NCBI GenBank assembly: GCA_030603365.1
Contig: JAUVXV010000001.1
Location: 496,001-560,000, forward strand
Length of the DNA stretch: 64,000 nucleotides
Source: Candidatus Heimdallarchaeota archaeon
GTDB taxonomy: Archaea; Asgardarchaeota; Heimdallarchaeia; Heimdallarchaeales; Heimdallarchaeaceae
Direction: 5' to 3'
Made by a program: the position numbers and the translations under genes. The notes under the pieces were generated by a model. It made no database searches. It had not been told where the DNA came from and worked only from the letters and a program-made list of their open reading frames with translations. Shown in pieces: positions 7,327 through 17,251 of the stretch; positions within the stretch are counted from its first letter, which is position 1, and each line of letters starts with the position of its first letter.

Positions 7327-10300
7327 ATGTATAATTTAATGAAGCTTCCTAGTAGTATAAGTAAACGTAAGAAGTTCCCTCTGTACATTTTATCCTATTA
7401 TATTTTGATTTCCGTGATGTTCGCACCTATCCCACAGATTTATGCGTCTTCTGGACTAATGAATAGTTCATCACAATTCAGTGATAACTCATATCCATAT
7501 AATGGGGCTGATTATTATACAGAAATCTCTTTTGACTCTGTTTTAAGCCAAGATATCAGACCAGAGGAAATAGGCTCAGCTTATTCTCCTATCCAAGATG
7601 ATTCAAATACAGGTGATAGCTTTTCTGTAGATGATAATCTGGCGGTTGACCACCAATTCGCTTTAAATCTTACAGAAGATAGTGGAATTATTACTAATTC
7701 TTATACACTGTCAACAATTTCAGATTATACAAACACAAGTCTTCAATATGGAATAACCAATATGACAGCTGTAAAAGATTATTATCCAGTGGAAAGTCAA
7801 ACAAGTGGTGGTGCCTTAAGAGAGAAATTGACATGGTATGAGTCCGTTGCATTAGCTCAAGAATTTGAGGTTAAATGGGATTATGCTATGTTCTATGGTG
7901 CTAAGATTTTATTAAACTATATTCCAAGTGATTTTACTGGCATTTATGAATTAGAGATATTAGTAGTAAACGCTAGCACAACTAATCCTTATGGACCCAA
8001 TATGTCTTCTGTTTTAACATCTGATGTTAATGATCCTTATGACTCCTTAAATACACCTCCTTTTGGATCTTCAAGCAACATAAGATATTTTGATTTTACC
8101 GATGTTTTGCTTGAAAAGGGAAGCTATTATGTTGTAGCCAATCTAACTATAATTGATAATAATGATGATAGTACATATGATCACTTTGCATGGGATAAAT
8201 ATATTGTGGCTCCTTATGATGGCAAAACATTCGAAATGGATAATGCAACAAGGTCTTGGACACAACAGAATACGTACGATTTAACACTCATTCCTGAATT
8301 ACTTGCCTCTGATTCTAGTGGTCTTGCATTAACATTTAGTGACCCAAACGCCATAGATCTTACTGATAATTCAGTATCTATTACTTCTTTAACAGAATCT
8401 ATTTCTGAAACTGGATTGCATACACTAACTGCAAATACTTCAACGCAAATTACTTTCGACAATAGTTATGCGTTTGTTAAAAGCTATAGTGCTGCTTCTA
8501 TATTCCAAGCTTCTAATTCATCTTATTGGAATTATAGTGTTGATTGGAACATTTCATGGTATACGCCTTTGCTTTATATTACACCCTATGTTAACCTTGA
8601 TCGTTATCATTTTATTTACTCTCCTACGGATTGGCATGATACAACATTCGCGTTCTATTATAATGATACAAATACGATTCCTGGTACCAGAGAATCAGCA
8701 GGTTACAAAGTTGCTCTTGCTAACAACAACTCTGCAGGGAATTGGATCTTGTCCACGAAGAGTCCTAACTATCTTAGTGATTTAACATTGATGGATGATA
8801 CAACACCTACAGAAAGATATCTATTAGGTTATTGGATAGGTACTGCAACTCAATCTATAGGTTATGCTGGATCAAATATTGTAGCTAATACTCTTGTTCA
8901 AGGTGATGGCGCAGGAATCCCATATGATGTTACAACTGGAAGCTTAAACTACACATTATATGATGGAAATGGAAATATTATACCAATTAAAAGTGGTTTA
9001 CCGGGAGATCTTGTTTATACTGATACAACTTCTTATACTTTAGCTGGTATTACTCAAGTTAGTGCTGGTTTCTATACTCCTGAGATATCTTTTGATCCCT
9101 CAGCTTATGGAACAGATGAGCCAGGTTTTTGGACTGCAGCCGTATTCTGGCAAAATGGTACTGAAGTTGGTTTTTACTCTCAAAGAATTGTTGTTCAAAC
9201 TCAAACACAATTTGATTTTGTTTGGGAAGAGATACCATTAGAAGCTAACTGGGTTATAGATGATATTTCAAGAAAAGGTCTTGACTCTATAGTGGTCACT
9301 GGTTATTATTTCAATGTTAGTGAACCATACACAACAGGTGCAAGAAATCCAATATCATCAGCAACTGTGTCTTATAACGTTTATAATGCTACATGGAATA
9401 CAAATGCTAATTTAGATTATTATGGTTCAGCGGAATATAATACTTCAATATTGGTTGATTTTGATGTAGGTATTTACACTGTTGAAATTGCAGGAACAGG
9501 AGCTTTTCTTGAAACGAACTCAACAAGTTTCAGTTTGACAGTATTCTATGAACTGGCTCTAAGTCCACAATTTAGTTCAACTTCAACAAATTACACAGAT
9601 AATGCGATTTACTATATAGCGCTACATGATGTGACGGCAGATGTAAATCTCGATTATTATGATGATTTGAATGTTACTCTGTATGATGGAACCTATTACT
9701 ACCTGACTTCTCCAGTTGATTATAATTTTACTTATGATGGATCTCCAAAAGAATGGATATTAAATATAAATACTACTACTAATAGCTTGGACATAGGTGT
9801 TTATTCAGTTTATATTGAGTTATCTATAGACAATTATAAAGCAAATTACTCAAGTGAGGTAGTTTCAGATGTTTATACTTTCGAAATTACTGCACCTGAA
9901 ACAGAAATTCACGATGTAACAACACCAACAACAATATATGTTTATCATAATGTGATCTTTAAGTTTACATTGTTTGATATCAATCATTCTATTGACTTAA
10001 CAGGGGCTGTTGTAACTCCTTCTGCAAATGTACCAAATATCAACTTAGTTGTAGGTACTGAAGGAGTAAATTATACAATAACTGTAACAAACAGCAATGA
10101 ATTTGCTACTGCCATTGAAATTTCAGTTTCAGTAACATTGGCAAATTACCAATCAGTTACTGATTTTGTGCTTGGAGATCTGGAAGTATTAATTATTCAG
10201 ACAGAACTTGTTGAAAACGAGCCTTTTACACCAGCTGTATCCTATGTTGGATATGAAACAACAGTTGTCATACAATTCAATGATCTTACACATGAACAAG

Positions 10301-12336
10301 TCATATACAGTGCAGAATACATAACATTCACTTACAGTTCCAGTAGCTGCGACTTTGTTAGTTTAGTAGAATGGGGCTTTAGATATAACTTCACTTTCAT
10401 TAACAATGATGTTAGTGTTAATGTCATTAATGTAACTATTACACTAGGAAAAAATGGTTATGAAGAAGCTTCAGCAACAATATCAATACCAGTAATATCA
10501 AAAGCCACAGATGCTGATTTTGATGTAGGATATTCCTCTGATATTTCAATTTACTATGAGGAAGGTTTTACAGTAGGATTATTGTACTGGGATACAACAT
10601 TAATGGAGTATATCCCACAACCAGATACAGTTATAGTAGAAGGGGATATATCTGTCACCTTTGATCCTCCTTCAAACATAAGTGATACAATAATTATAAA
10701 TATTAACCCAATTGGTACTCTTGGAGTATTTTATCTCAACATCACTCTAATGGAACCAGGTTATGCTCCACAAATGCTACAAATATTCATTACAGTAAAT
10801 GAACGAACGACCTACCTTGATACGCCAATGAGTGAACTAGATATCACTGATTACGCGAGTGAAGATATTGAAGTTTTATTCTGGTATCAAGATGTAATCT
10901 CTGGTTATTCCAATATACTAACTGCGACAGTTTCTGCAAATTTTGATGTTGCTAATAGTTCCTTAGATATAAACACATATTTCACTATCGAGTATAATAT
11001 TCTATTAGATCAATATCATCAAATTATTTTTACACCAAATACCGCTTTAGCTGTTGGAACAGTCTTTCTAATAGAACTAACATTCGAGCAATATGGTTAT
11101 GTTATAAAAACTGTGATTATCCAATTGACTTTCCATTCTCCTGTTGATTATGATATAACAGTAGACATTGAAGGAGAATTACGACAATTGGACACTTTTC
11201 AGTTTACTGTAACTATCGAAAATGCGACTCAAGAATTATTATTCCCACTGAGTCTTAATACAATTCATAAGGCTCCTAATCCTTCTGGAGATACAGTCGT
11301 AGTTTTCTATACATTCTATTATAACGATGGAACTGAAGAGACTTTCAATGTGACGATAGCATTAACAGGTTCAGCTGGAACCTACACAGGAACCAGTGTA
11401 GAAATAGAAATTCCATGGCAGGTAACAAGCCTCAGTTATTATGTTTCATATACTCCAAGTGCTGAAAATCAATATGTTTTGCTTTCAAAATCGAGTGTAG
11501 AAAGTGAACCAGTAGCCACAGCATCTCCAGCTTTCTTAGCTTTGTTATCATTCCTATTTAGAGAATACACCTACTACATGGTTGGAGGATTGGCTGCTTT
11601 AGCAGTTATTTTCATAGCTCTCACAATCTACTTTGCAGTAATTAGACCAAAGAAACAAAAGAAGAAAGCATCCAAGAAAGGGTATCTTGACAAAATATCA
11701 AAGATATTAACAAGTGTTTTAGCTATGAGAAAAGTAATAATTGTCCATAAAGAGACAGGATTACCTGTTTATGAATGGGATCTTGGAGGAGAAATAGCCG
11801 TAGATTCGACTTTAGTTACAGGATTCTTGGCAGCTGTTTCTGGAATGGGGAGTGAAATAAGTGGAGGAGCAGCTGGTTCAGTAAAAAAACTCGACTATGG
11901 CCAATTTGTTGTTTCAAGTTCTGCTAAAGATTGTATCTGCGTATATCTATTTAGTACTACTGATGTTTCTGTTGATGTAGAGACTGGTTTAGCAAACTTT
12001 GTTGAGTGGTTTGAGAAAAGGTTCCAACCAATTCTTCATGATTGGAATGGTGTTACTGATGATTTCCAAAAGAATTCAAGACAAATAATGGATACATTAA
12101 GCGAAGAATTATTCGTTTGGACATTACACCCACTTTCAGTCAATACACTGAAAGAGAAGGAAGTAGTTAAGCTAAATCCATTAAGTCAAAGAATTTACAA
12201 GTTCATCAAAGATTACAAAGAAGTAACAATAAGTGTAGCTCTTGAATACTTCAATAAAATACCTCTTGAGGAAACATTATCAACATTATTCAACCTAGTA
12301 GATAACAAATTCCTTTTAAGAATGCGGTTAAGATAA
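7327..12336 (+). CDS. Giant type I surface protein with cytoplasmic longin/roadblock-like tail
   Basis: The protein has 1669 residues. A signal peptide or anchor (about 15-42, FPLYILSYYILISVMFAPIP) is followed by about 1370 residues rich in Thr, Ser, Tyr, Asn and Asp. The pattern there is of repeated beta-sandwich modules with many N-x-S/T sites, typical of glycosylated archaeal surface proteins. One transmembrane helix lies at about 1413-1440 (GGLAALAVIFIALTIYFAVI), then a lysine-rich stop-transfer segment. The last 220 residues are cytosolic and different in style. VIIVHKETGLPVYEWDLGG and the strands and helices after it resemble a longin or roadblock-type small domain, followed by an alpha-helical, winged-helix-like end. 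Large ectodomains with such tails fit a receptor or adhesin that docks GTPase-related factors inside. Start: ATG 7327; an ATG at 7339 is better placed for a leaderless transcript. Confidence 0.8.
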   Translation: MYNLMKLPSSISKRKKFPLYILSYYILISVMFAPIPQIYASSGLMNSSSQFSDNSYPYNGADYYTEISFDSVLSQDIRPEEIGSAYSPIQDDSNTGDSFSVDDNLAVDHQFALNLTEDSGIITNSYTLSTISDYTNTSLQYGITNMTAVKDYYPVESQTSGGALREKLTWYESVALAQEFEVKWDYAMFYGAKILLNYIPSDFTGIYELEILVVNASTTNPYGPNMSSVLTSDVNDPYDSLNTPPFGSSSNIRYFDFTDVLLEKGSYYVVANLTIIDNNDDSTYDHFAWDKYIVAPYDGKTFEMDNATRSWTQQNTYDLTLIPELLASDSSGLALTFSDPNAIDLTDNSVSITSLTESISETGLHTLTANTSTQITFDNSYAFVKSYSAASIFQASNSSYWNYSVDWNISWYTPLLYITPYVNLDRYHFIYSPTDWHDTTFAFYYNDTNTIPGTRESAGYKVALANNNSAGNWILSTKSPNYLSDLTLMDDTTPTERYLLGYWIGTATQSIGYAGSNIVANTLVQGDGAGIPYDVTTGSLNYTLYDGNGNIIPIKSGLPGDLVYTDTTSYTLAGITQVSAGFYTPEISFDPSAYGTDEPGFWTAAVFWQNGTEVGFYSQRIVVQTQTQFDFVWEEIPLEANWVIDDISRKGLDSIVVTGYYFNVSEPYTTGARNPISSATVSYNVYNATWNTNANLDYYGSAEYNTSILVDFDVGIYTVEIAGTGAFLETNSTSFSLTVFYELALSPQFSSTSTNYTDNAIYYIALHDVTADVNLDYYDDLNVTLYDGTYYYLTSPVDYNFTYDGSPKEWILNINTTTNSLDIGVYSVYIELSIDNYKANYSSEVVSDVYTFEITAPETEIHDVTTPTTIYVYHNVIFKFTLFDINHSIDLTGAVVTPSANVPNINLVVGTEGVNYTITVTNSNEFATAIEISVSVTLANYQSVTDFVLGDLEVLIIQTELVENEPFTPAVSYVGYETTVVIQFNDLTHEQVIYSAEYITFTYSSSSCDFVSLVEWGFRYNFTFINNDVSVNVINVTITLGKNGYEEASATISIPVISKATDADFDVGYSSDISIYYEEGFTVGLLYWDTTLMEYIPQPDTVIVEGDISVTFDPPSNISDTIIININPIGTLGVFYLNITLMEPGYAPQMLQIFITVNERTTYLDTPMSELDITDYASEDIEVLFWYQDVISGYSNILTATVSANFDVANSSLDINTYFTIEYNILLDQYHQIIFTPNTALAVGTVFLIELTFEQYGYVIKTVIIQLTFHSPVDYDITVDIEGELRQLDTFQFTVTIENATQELLFPLSLNTIHKAPNPSGDTVVVFYTFYYNDGTEETFNVTIALTGSAGTYTGTSVEIEIPWQVTSLSYYVSYTPSAENQYVLLSKSSVESEPVATASPAFLALLSFLFREYTYYMVGGLAALAVIFIALTIYFAVIRPKKQKKKASKKGYLDKISKILTSVLAMRKVIIVHKETGLPVYEWDLGGEIAVDSTLVTGFLAAVSGMGSEISGGAAGSVKKLDYGQFVVSSSAKDCICVYLFSTTDVSVDVETGLANFVEWFEKRFQPILHDWNGVTDDFQKNSRQIMDTLSEELFVWTLHPLSVNTLKEKEVVKLNPLSQRIYKFIKDYKEVTISVALEYFNKIPLEETLSTLFNLVDNKFLLRMRLR

Positions 12337-12352
12337 TTTATTATCAATACCT

Positions 12353-12361
12353 CCTTTTTTT
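12353..12361 (+). terminator. T-run after the giant surface-protein gene
   Basis: A CTTTTTTTT tract followed by further pyrimidine-rich sequence begins 17 bases after the stop codon. T-rich tracts without a stem are enough for archaeal RNA polymerase to stop. No stable hairpin is visible. Confidence 0.35.
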
Positions 12362-12464
12362 CCTCTTTATTTTTAGTTATAAGTATTCCATTAACAAATA
12401 AGCTAGAAAAAGATAAATAAGGAAAACTTCAAAAACAGATTATTAACGATTGGGTTAGGTTGAA

Positions 12465-12962
12465 ATGAAACGCCAATTCAAATTTCCCGAAAATTGCCTA
12501 TTTTATTCTACTTATGTGTGGTTAGAAGATAGAGATAGAGGTATCTTTCGTGTTGGAATAACAGATTTTGGTCAATATATTTTAGACGACATTATCTCTA
12601 TAAGTTTACCTGAAACAGGAATCTTTGTAGAAAAGGATGAAGAAATAATCTCTATTGATTCAATCGAAGATACTCTTGTGATTAAAGCACCAATCTGTGG
12701 AAAAATACATGAAACCAATGATGAATTAAAACGATCACCTGAACTTCTAAACGAAAGTCCATATGAAGCAGGATGGATACTTGAAATGGAAATTGGTTCA
12801 GATGATGATTTGGATCAACTGATGGATTCTAACGAAATAATAGATCTTCACCAAGAAGAAATTAAAGACAAAGATTTCGAAGATGATGATTTTGGGGAAG
12901 AATCAAGTAATATTAATGATGAAGAAGGTTTTGAATACAATGATAACATCTCGGATTATTAA
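12465..12962 (+). CDS. GcvH-like lipoyl-domain protein without the lipoyl lysine
   Basis: Residues 13-108 follow the glycine cleavage H protein closely. They include VGITDFGQYILDD, LPETG near 49, the block IDSIEDTLVIKAPICGKI (64-81) and SPELLNESPYEAGWILEM (91-108). In H proteins the block reads VESVKxxxxxxxPxxG, where the lysine carries lipoate. The ungapped alignment puts Glu68 at that site, so the arm cannot be lipoylated there. Residues 111-165 form an acidic tail (Asp/Glu/Asn-rich) not found in ordinary GcvH. It is probably not a glycine cleavage carrier but a scaffold or binding protein built on the H fold. No gcvP, gcvT or lipoate ligase gene is nearby. ATG start at 12465. Confidence 0.8.
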   Translation: MKRQFKFPENCLFYSTYVWLEDRDRGIFRVGITDFGQYILDDIISISLPETGIFVEKDEEIISIDSIEDTLVIKAPICGKIHETNDELKRSPELLNESPYEAGWILEMEIGSDDDLDQLMDSNEIIDLHQEEIKDKDFEDDDFGEESSNINDEEGFEYNDNISDY

Positions 12963-13027
12963 CTAGACGAGGTTTTATCTAGAAAATCTTAAATAATCTT
13001 TAAGTCTAATTTGACTCAAACCTTTAT

Positions 13028-13073
13028 GGGGCGTAACGTACCTTGGAATTTTGATAACTTTCACCAAAAGCCC
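13028..13073 (+). promoter_or_regulatory. Candidate structured leader upstream of pheS
   Basis: The 171-base gap before pheS contains an unusually GC-bearing patch in very AT-rich DNA. GGGGC at 13028-13032 can pair with GCCC at 13070-13073, and TTGG at 13043-13046 with CCAA inside it. A TATA-like stretch lies about 30 bases upstream (12989-13002, CTTAAATAATCTTTAA), so a transcript could begin near this element. A GGAG ribosome-binding site sits at 13121-13124, 9 bases before the ATG. This suggests a leadered mRNA with a small folded element. A second A/T stretch at 13102-13109 could instead give a leaderless transcript. Confidence 0.3.
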
Positions 13074-13133
13074 AAAAACCAATAAGTTAATGGTAACTAT
13101 TTTTTTAAACTATTATGTTAGGAGTATTGAACA

Positions 13134-14624
13134 ATGAGTAAACCAGAGAAGATTATATCTTTACCTACAGAAGCTATTGAGATTTACAAAATCATAGATA
13201 AGGAAAAGAAGATTTCAATCAAGGAAATAGAGAGAATAACTAAGTTAGACAGAGGTAAATTGGAATATTTTCTTAATTTCCTAGTATCAAATGAACTAAT
13301 CTCTAGATTATCTGTGGTTAGGCATCTTATTTCTCTTATCAAAGAGGGAAGAGACGCTGCAGAAAAACAACTTATAGAGAGACGAATTGTAGATGTTCTA
13401 AAAGAGAATAAGAATATTCATTTCGCAAACTTAGCTGAATTAATTGGCTGTGATAAGAAAGAAATGAATGCTGGAATTGGGCTTCTAAAGAAAAACGATT
13501 TTATTAAAATTGAGAAAGGAGTAATAACTCTAGCTAAACCAGATGCTGAAATAAATGCAAATCTGCAAGCAATCATAGAACAACTTGCAGCCAATGAAAA
13601 AGTCGACACAAGAGACTTTGATGCGATTCTTCTAGAAAGAAACCTTGTTGAATTAGCAGAAGTTAAAGATACAATTCTTGAAACATTAATTTCTTATAAT
13701 GAAGTTAAGAAAAAAATAAAACAATCATCTGAAATAAGTCGTTTAAGTCCAAATATGATTAGAAATGGAACTTGGAAAGATGTTAAACTAAAAGAATACA
13801 ATCTTGAAGTTTCACCTCCAGCTTTCTATGGAGGAAGAAAACAACCTTATGCACAATTTCTAGATATGGTGAAAAGGAAACTAGTAGGACTTGGTTTTCA
13901 AGAGATGAGAGGACCTTTAGTCGAGTTAGAATTCTGGAATTTTGATGCATTATTTCAAGCACAGGATCATTCAGCAAGAGAATGGTCAGATGTTTATAGG
14001 GTAGCTAATCCAAAAAGGGGATTTTTACCTAAAGAGAAGTATGTATCATTAGTTCAGCAAGTTCATGAGGATGGTTATGATACAGGAAGTAAAGGTTGGA
14101 GATATAAATGGTCTCCTGAGAAAAGCGCTCGATTAGTTTTAAGAGCTCACGGTACTTCTGTTAGTGCAAGAACGTTGGTTGATTTACCAGTTCCTTCTAA
14201 ATACTTCAGTATATCAAGATGTTATCGTCCAGATACAGTTGATGCTACACATCTATCTGAATTCAATCAAGCCGAAGGAATAGTAACCGATCCTTCTATT
14301 ACTTTCAGAGATTTACTTGGAATTCTAACAACATTTGCTGTTGATGTGGCTGAATCGGATAATTTCATCTTCAGACCAGACTATTATCCTTTCACAGAAC
14401 CCTCTGTAGAATTAAGTGTTGTAGATCCAAACATAGGACCAGTGGAGTTTGGAGGTGCTGGAATATTCCGACCAGAAGTAACACGTCCTTTTGGAGTAGA
14501 GACCCCTGTAATAGCTTGGGGTTTGGGTATAGATAGGTTGTTTATGGTTAAGCATGGAATTACTGACATTAGAGAACTATTCAGTCATAAATTAGAATGG
14601 TTAAGAACAGCGGGGATATCTTGA
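13134..14624 (+). CDS. pheS: Phenylalanine-tRNA ligase alpha subunit, archaeal type
   Basis: PheS with PheT forms the (alpha-beta)2 enzyme that charges tRNA-Phe in the cytoplasm. The protein (496 aa) has N-terminal winged-helix segments (about 1-130) typical of archaeal and eukaryotic alpha subunits. The class II core includes motif 1 at FQEMRGPLVELEFWNFDALF (from about 257), motif 2 around RAHGTSVSARTL and ISRCYRPDTVDATHL, and motif 3 GIDRLF (near 473) preceded by the GGAGIFRPEV loop. Nothing is missing. ATG start at 13134, with GGAG 9 bases upstream. pheT follows after 10 bases, so the subunits are cotranslated from one message. Confidence 0.97.
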   Translation: MSKPEKIISLPTEAIEIYKIIDKEKKISIKEIERITKLDRGKLEYFLNFLVSNELISRLSVVRHLISLIKEGRDAAEKQLIERRIVDVLKENKNIHFANLAELIGCDKKEMNAGIGLLKKNDFIKIEKGVITLAKPDAEINANLQAIIEQLAANEKVDTRDFDAILLERNLVELAEVKDTILETLISYNEVKKKIKQSSEISRLSPNMIRNGTWKDVKLKEYNLEVSPPAFYGGRKQPYAQFLDMVKRKLVGLGFQEMRGPLVELEFWNFDALFQAQDHSAREWSDVYRVANPKRGFLPKEKYVSLVQQVHEDGYDTGSKGWRYKWSPEKSARLVLRAHGTSVSARTLVDLPVPSKYFSISRCYRPDTVDATHLSEFNQAEGIVTDPSITFRDLLGILTTFAVDVAESDNFIFRPDYYPFTEPSVELSVVDPNIGPVEFGGAGIFRPEVTRPFGVETPVIAWGLGIDRLFMVKHGITDIRELFSHKLEWLRTAGIS

Positions 14625-14634
14625 GGTGTTATGA

Positions 14635-16329
14635 ATGGTATCAATAAAAACTAGTTATACAAAAATAAAAGAAATGATTGGTAAAGAAGTTTCAATCGAT
14701 GAATTAGGTAACCTCTTGGCATTTGCAAAATCAGAAATTGACGATTATGTTGAAGAAGAAGACATGCTTGTAATTGATATTAAAACAAGCAATCGACCAG
14801 ACTTATGGTGCGCTGAAGGCATGGTCAGAGAAATCCATGGTATCCTTGGTACGAAGAAGAAAATACCTTTCTATGAAGTTGAACCAAGTGAGTATAAAGT
14901 AGTGGTTGATCCTGAATTGGCTTCCACCCGTCCATATATCGCTTGTGCCATAGCAAAGAATATTGATATGTCAGATTATCATATTAAGCAGTTCATGCAA
15001 CTAGCAGAGAAAATAGATCAATCCTATGGAAGAAAAAGAAAAAGATCATCTATTGGAATGTATAATCTTGCAATGATTAAAAGCCCAATTGATTACAAAG
15101 TGATTGACCAATCACATGAGTTCATTCCCTTAGGTTACGAAGAAAAAATGAGCTTACCTCAAATACTTGAAGAACATGAAAAGGGACAAGAATTTGGTGA
15201 TATTGTCAAAGAATATGGACACTTTCCTATTCTTCTCTCTGCAGATGGACTGACACTATCTTTGCCACCTATAATCAATAGTAATGATGTGGGACGAATA
15301 ACAGAAGAAACTACTGAATGTCTCATAGAAGTAACAGGAACCAATTATGAAACAGTCAATGTAATTTTAAATATACTCTGTCAAACAATAGCAGATCATG
15401 GAGCAAAAATTTTCAGTGTTGAAATTGACTATCCTAAAGAGATACTAGATCGAAAAGATATTAATCCAAATCTAGAATTAGAGGAAATTGAAATTGATAT
15501 AGACATTCTGAACAAATATCTTGGAACAAATTTATCTGTAAAAAAAGCTTCAGAATTAATAGAGAAAAGGCGTTTTGATAGTGTTTCACATGATAAATCT
15601 AAATTAACTGTTGCAATTCCACCATATAGAAAAGATATTCTTCATTGGGTGGATATTTCAGAAGAAATTGCAATAGCGATGGATTTGAATAAAATAGGTC
15701 CCACTGAATGGAAGGTTCTTACAACTGGAAGTCTGTTACCTGAAACTGAAAGTGAGAATAAAGTAAGAGATATTCTATTAGGTATGGGTGGAATTGAACT
15801 ATTAACTAACACATTGACAGATCCAGATATTCTAACACTTAATGTTAATATTAAGGATAGAGAATTGGTCAGAGTTGAAAATCCTATTACTAAAACCTAC
15901 AGTGTTCTAAGAGACCAAATCTATCCTGTTCTAATAAGTGTATTATCAAAAAACACCCATGAATCTTATCCACAATCTATTTTTGAAGTAGGAGAAGTTG
16001 CAAAAATTACTAAGAAATCAGTTGTAACTCAGACAAATGCTGCATTCTTCTACGCTGATGCTGATGCAAGTTTTGAAGATGCCCACAAGTGGCTAGAGTT
16101 CTTACTCAAACTACTGATTACTTCCTACAAAATAGAAAAACTAGAGCATCCTTCCTTTACTGAAGGACGATGTGGTAAAATAATAATCAACCAAAAAGAA
16201 TGTGGAATAATTGGAGAAATAGCACCAGGAGTGCTAGAGAAAAATCAAATATGGGTTCCTGTGGTTGGTTTTGAAATTGAATTGCCTTTAATACCCATTT
16301 TACAATGTAGGATTAAAGAGACATATTAA
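14635..16329 (+). CDS. pheT: Phenylalanine-tRNA ligase beta subunit, archaeal type
   Basis: This is the 564-residue beta subunit, the short archaeal/eukaryotic form without the bacterial N-terminal tRNA-binding and C-terminal anticodon-binding extensions. Visible regions are the N-terminal B1-like part with SNRPDLWCAEGMVREIHGIL (about 48-67), the B3/B4 editing domain in the middle, B5 (from about 290, DRKDINPNLEL onward), and the class II-like catalytic-fold domain at the C-terminus, with RVENPITKTYSVLRDQIYPV and FEVGEVA. ATG 14635 is used; an out-of-frame ATG lies 4 bases upstream. It ends 4 bases from the end of the convergent 2-phosphoglycerate kinase gene. Confidence 0.96.
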   Translation: MVSIKTSYTKIKEMIGKEVSIDELGNLLAFAKSEIDDYVEEEDMLVIDIKTSNRPDLWCAEGMVREIHGILGTKKKIPFYEVEPSEYKVVVDPELASTRPYIACAIAKNIDMSDYHIKQFMQLAEKIDQSYGRKRKRSSIGMYNLAMIKSPIDYKVIDQSHEFIPLGYEEKMSLPQILEEHEKGQEFGDIVKEYGHFPILLSADGLTLSLPPIINSNDVGRITEETTECLIEVTGTNYETVNVILNILCQTIADHGAKIFSVEIDYPKEILDRKDINPNLELEEIEIDIDILNKYLGTNLSVKKASELIEKRRFDSVSHDKSKLTVAIPPYRKDILHWVDISEEIAIAMDLNKIGPTEWKVLTTGSLLPETESENKVRDILLGMGGIELLTNTLTDPDILTLNVNIKDRELVRVENPITKTYSVLRDQIYPVLISVLSKNTHESYPQSIFEVGEVAKITKKSVVTQTNAAFFYADADASFEDAHKWLEFLLKLLITSYKIEKLEHPSFTEGRCGKIIINQKECGIIGEIAPGVLEKNQIWVPVVGFEIELPLIPILQCRIKETY

Positions 16330-16333
16330 ATCT

Positions 16334-17251
16334 CTAATCCTTTCTTTTCTCTTTTAACGTTAAGATTCTATCCCAAATGGTGTCCATCATTTGACTAATG
16401 GCTTTTGAACTTTCGGAGGTTTCAACCATTGGTATCTTTGCTTTAGTTGCTTCTTCCACCAGATATGTTTGAATTTTCCTGATTTCCGAAAATGCTTCAA
16501 TGTACCTGCTTGATCCTCTTTGTTCAATTTTTGAACCTCTTGATTTGATTCTTCTAGAATGCTCTTCTTCATTTTCTAAATAGAGAAGAATCATTATAAC
16601 GTGAGGGTCATTCAATATTTCTGGGTTCAATATATTAGGTGCTAGATGAACTCCTTCTATAATTGTAGTTTCTCTAGAATATAGAGCTGATTGAATAGCG
16701 GCTTCAACTCCAACGATAATGTGTCTGCTTTGTTCTTCATATCCCACAATTGATTGTCGTAAGATTGGATTCAAAGTTGGTTTCAAATATTTGTAAGCTT
16801 CATAACTACTACTATGAATTTCAGGAATAAGCTTCGTCGAGATTGTTTGTCTAAGAATCTCTCTGATCATATCTGTTCCAATAATATTTGTTATCTCCAA
16901 CCTTTCTGAAAGATTTGCGGCTAAGGTACTTTTACCTATGCCTGGAACACCAGCTAGTAAAATGATTATAGGTTTATACTCTTTATTTCTTTCAAAGACC
17001 ACATATCTTTCTGCAAGTTTTTTGTCAACTTTCTCAATCGCTGATGTTATTATCTGCACAAGTTTCTTCTTTGTTTGCGTTTCAGATAATGTACTAACTT
17101 TTTCAGCTACCTTATTTGCTATCTCTTGTGCTTGATTTGTATTCATCCCGATAGAAAAAAGAGATTGAGCTAAAATTCCTTTGGAGAAATATTCATATTT
17201 ATCTTGTTGGGATTTTATACGTAGAAATCTTTCGGAATGATTTTCATTCAT
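16334..17251 (-). CDS. 2-phosphoglycerate kinase-like protein (copy 1)
   Basis: The 305-residue protein has the two-part layout of archaeal 2-phosphoglycerate kinase: an ATP-cone-like helical domain (about 10-80, SKGILAQSLFSIGMN) and a P-loop kinase domain with Walker A AGVPGIGKST (100-109), IIGTDMIREILR, and IIEGVHLAP. In Methanothermus the enzyme makes 2,3-bisphosphoglycerate for cyclic 2,3-diphosphoglycerate; distant relatives phosphorylate other small molecules. Length and motifs are normal. ATG at 17251. It is transcribed divergently from a second copy 91 bases away and convergently with pheT. No cDPG synthetase gene is in the window, so the substrate is inferred from the family only. 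Confidence 0.8.
   Translation of the reverse strand: MNENHSERFLRIKSQQDKYEYFSKGILAQSLFSIGMNTNQAQEIANKVAEKVSTLSETQTKKKLVQIITSAIEKVDKKLAERYVVFERNKEYKPIIILLAGVPGIGKSTLAANLSERLEITNIIGTDMIREILRQTISTKLIPEIHSSSYEAYKYLKPTLNPILRQSIVGYEEQSRHIIVGVEAAIQSALYSRETTIIEGVHLAPNILNPEILNDPHVIMILLYLENEEEHSRRIKSRGSKIEQRGSSRYIEAFSEIRKIQTYLVEEATKAKIPMVETSESSKAISQMMDTIWDRILTLKEKRKD

Noticed and set aside
12465..12962. GcvH as part of a glycine cleavage operon
   Set aside because: No gcvT, gcvP or lipoate ligase gene is nearby and the lipoyl lysine is missing.
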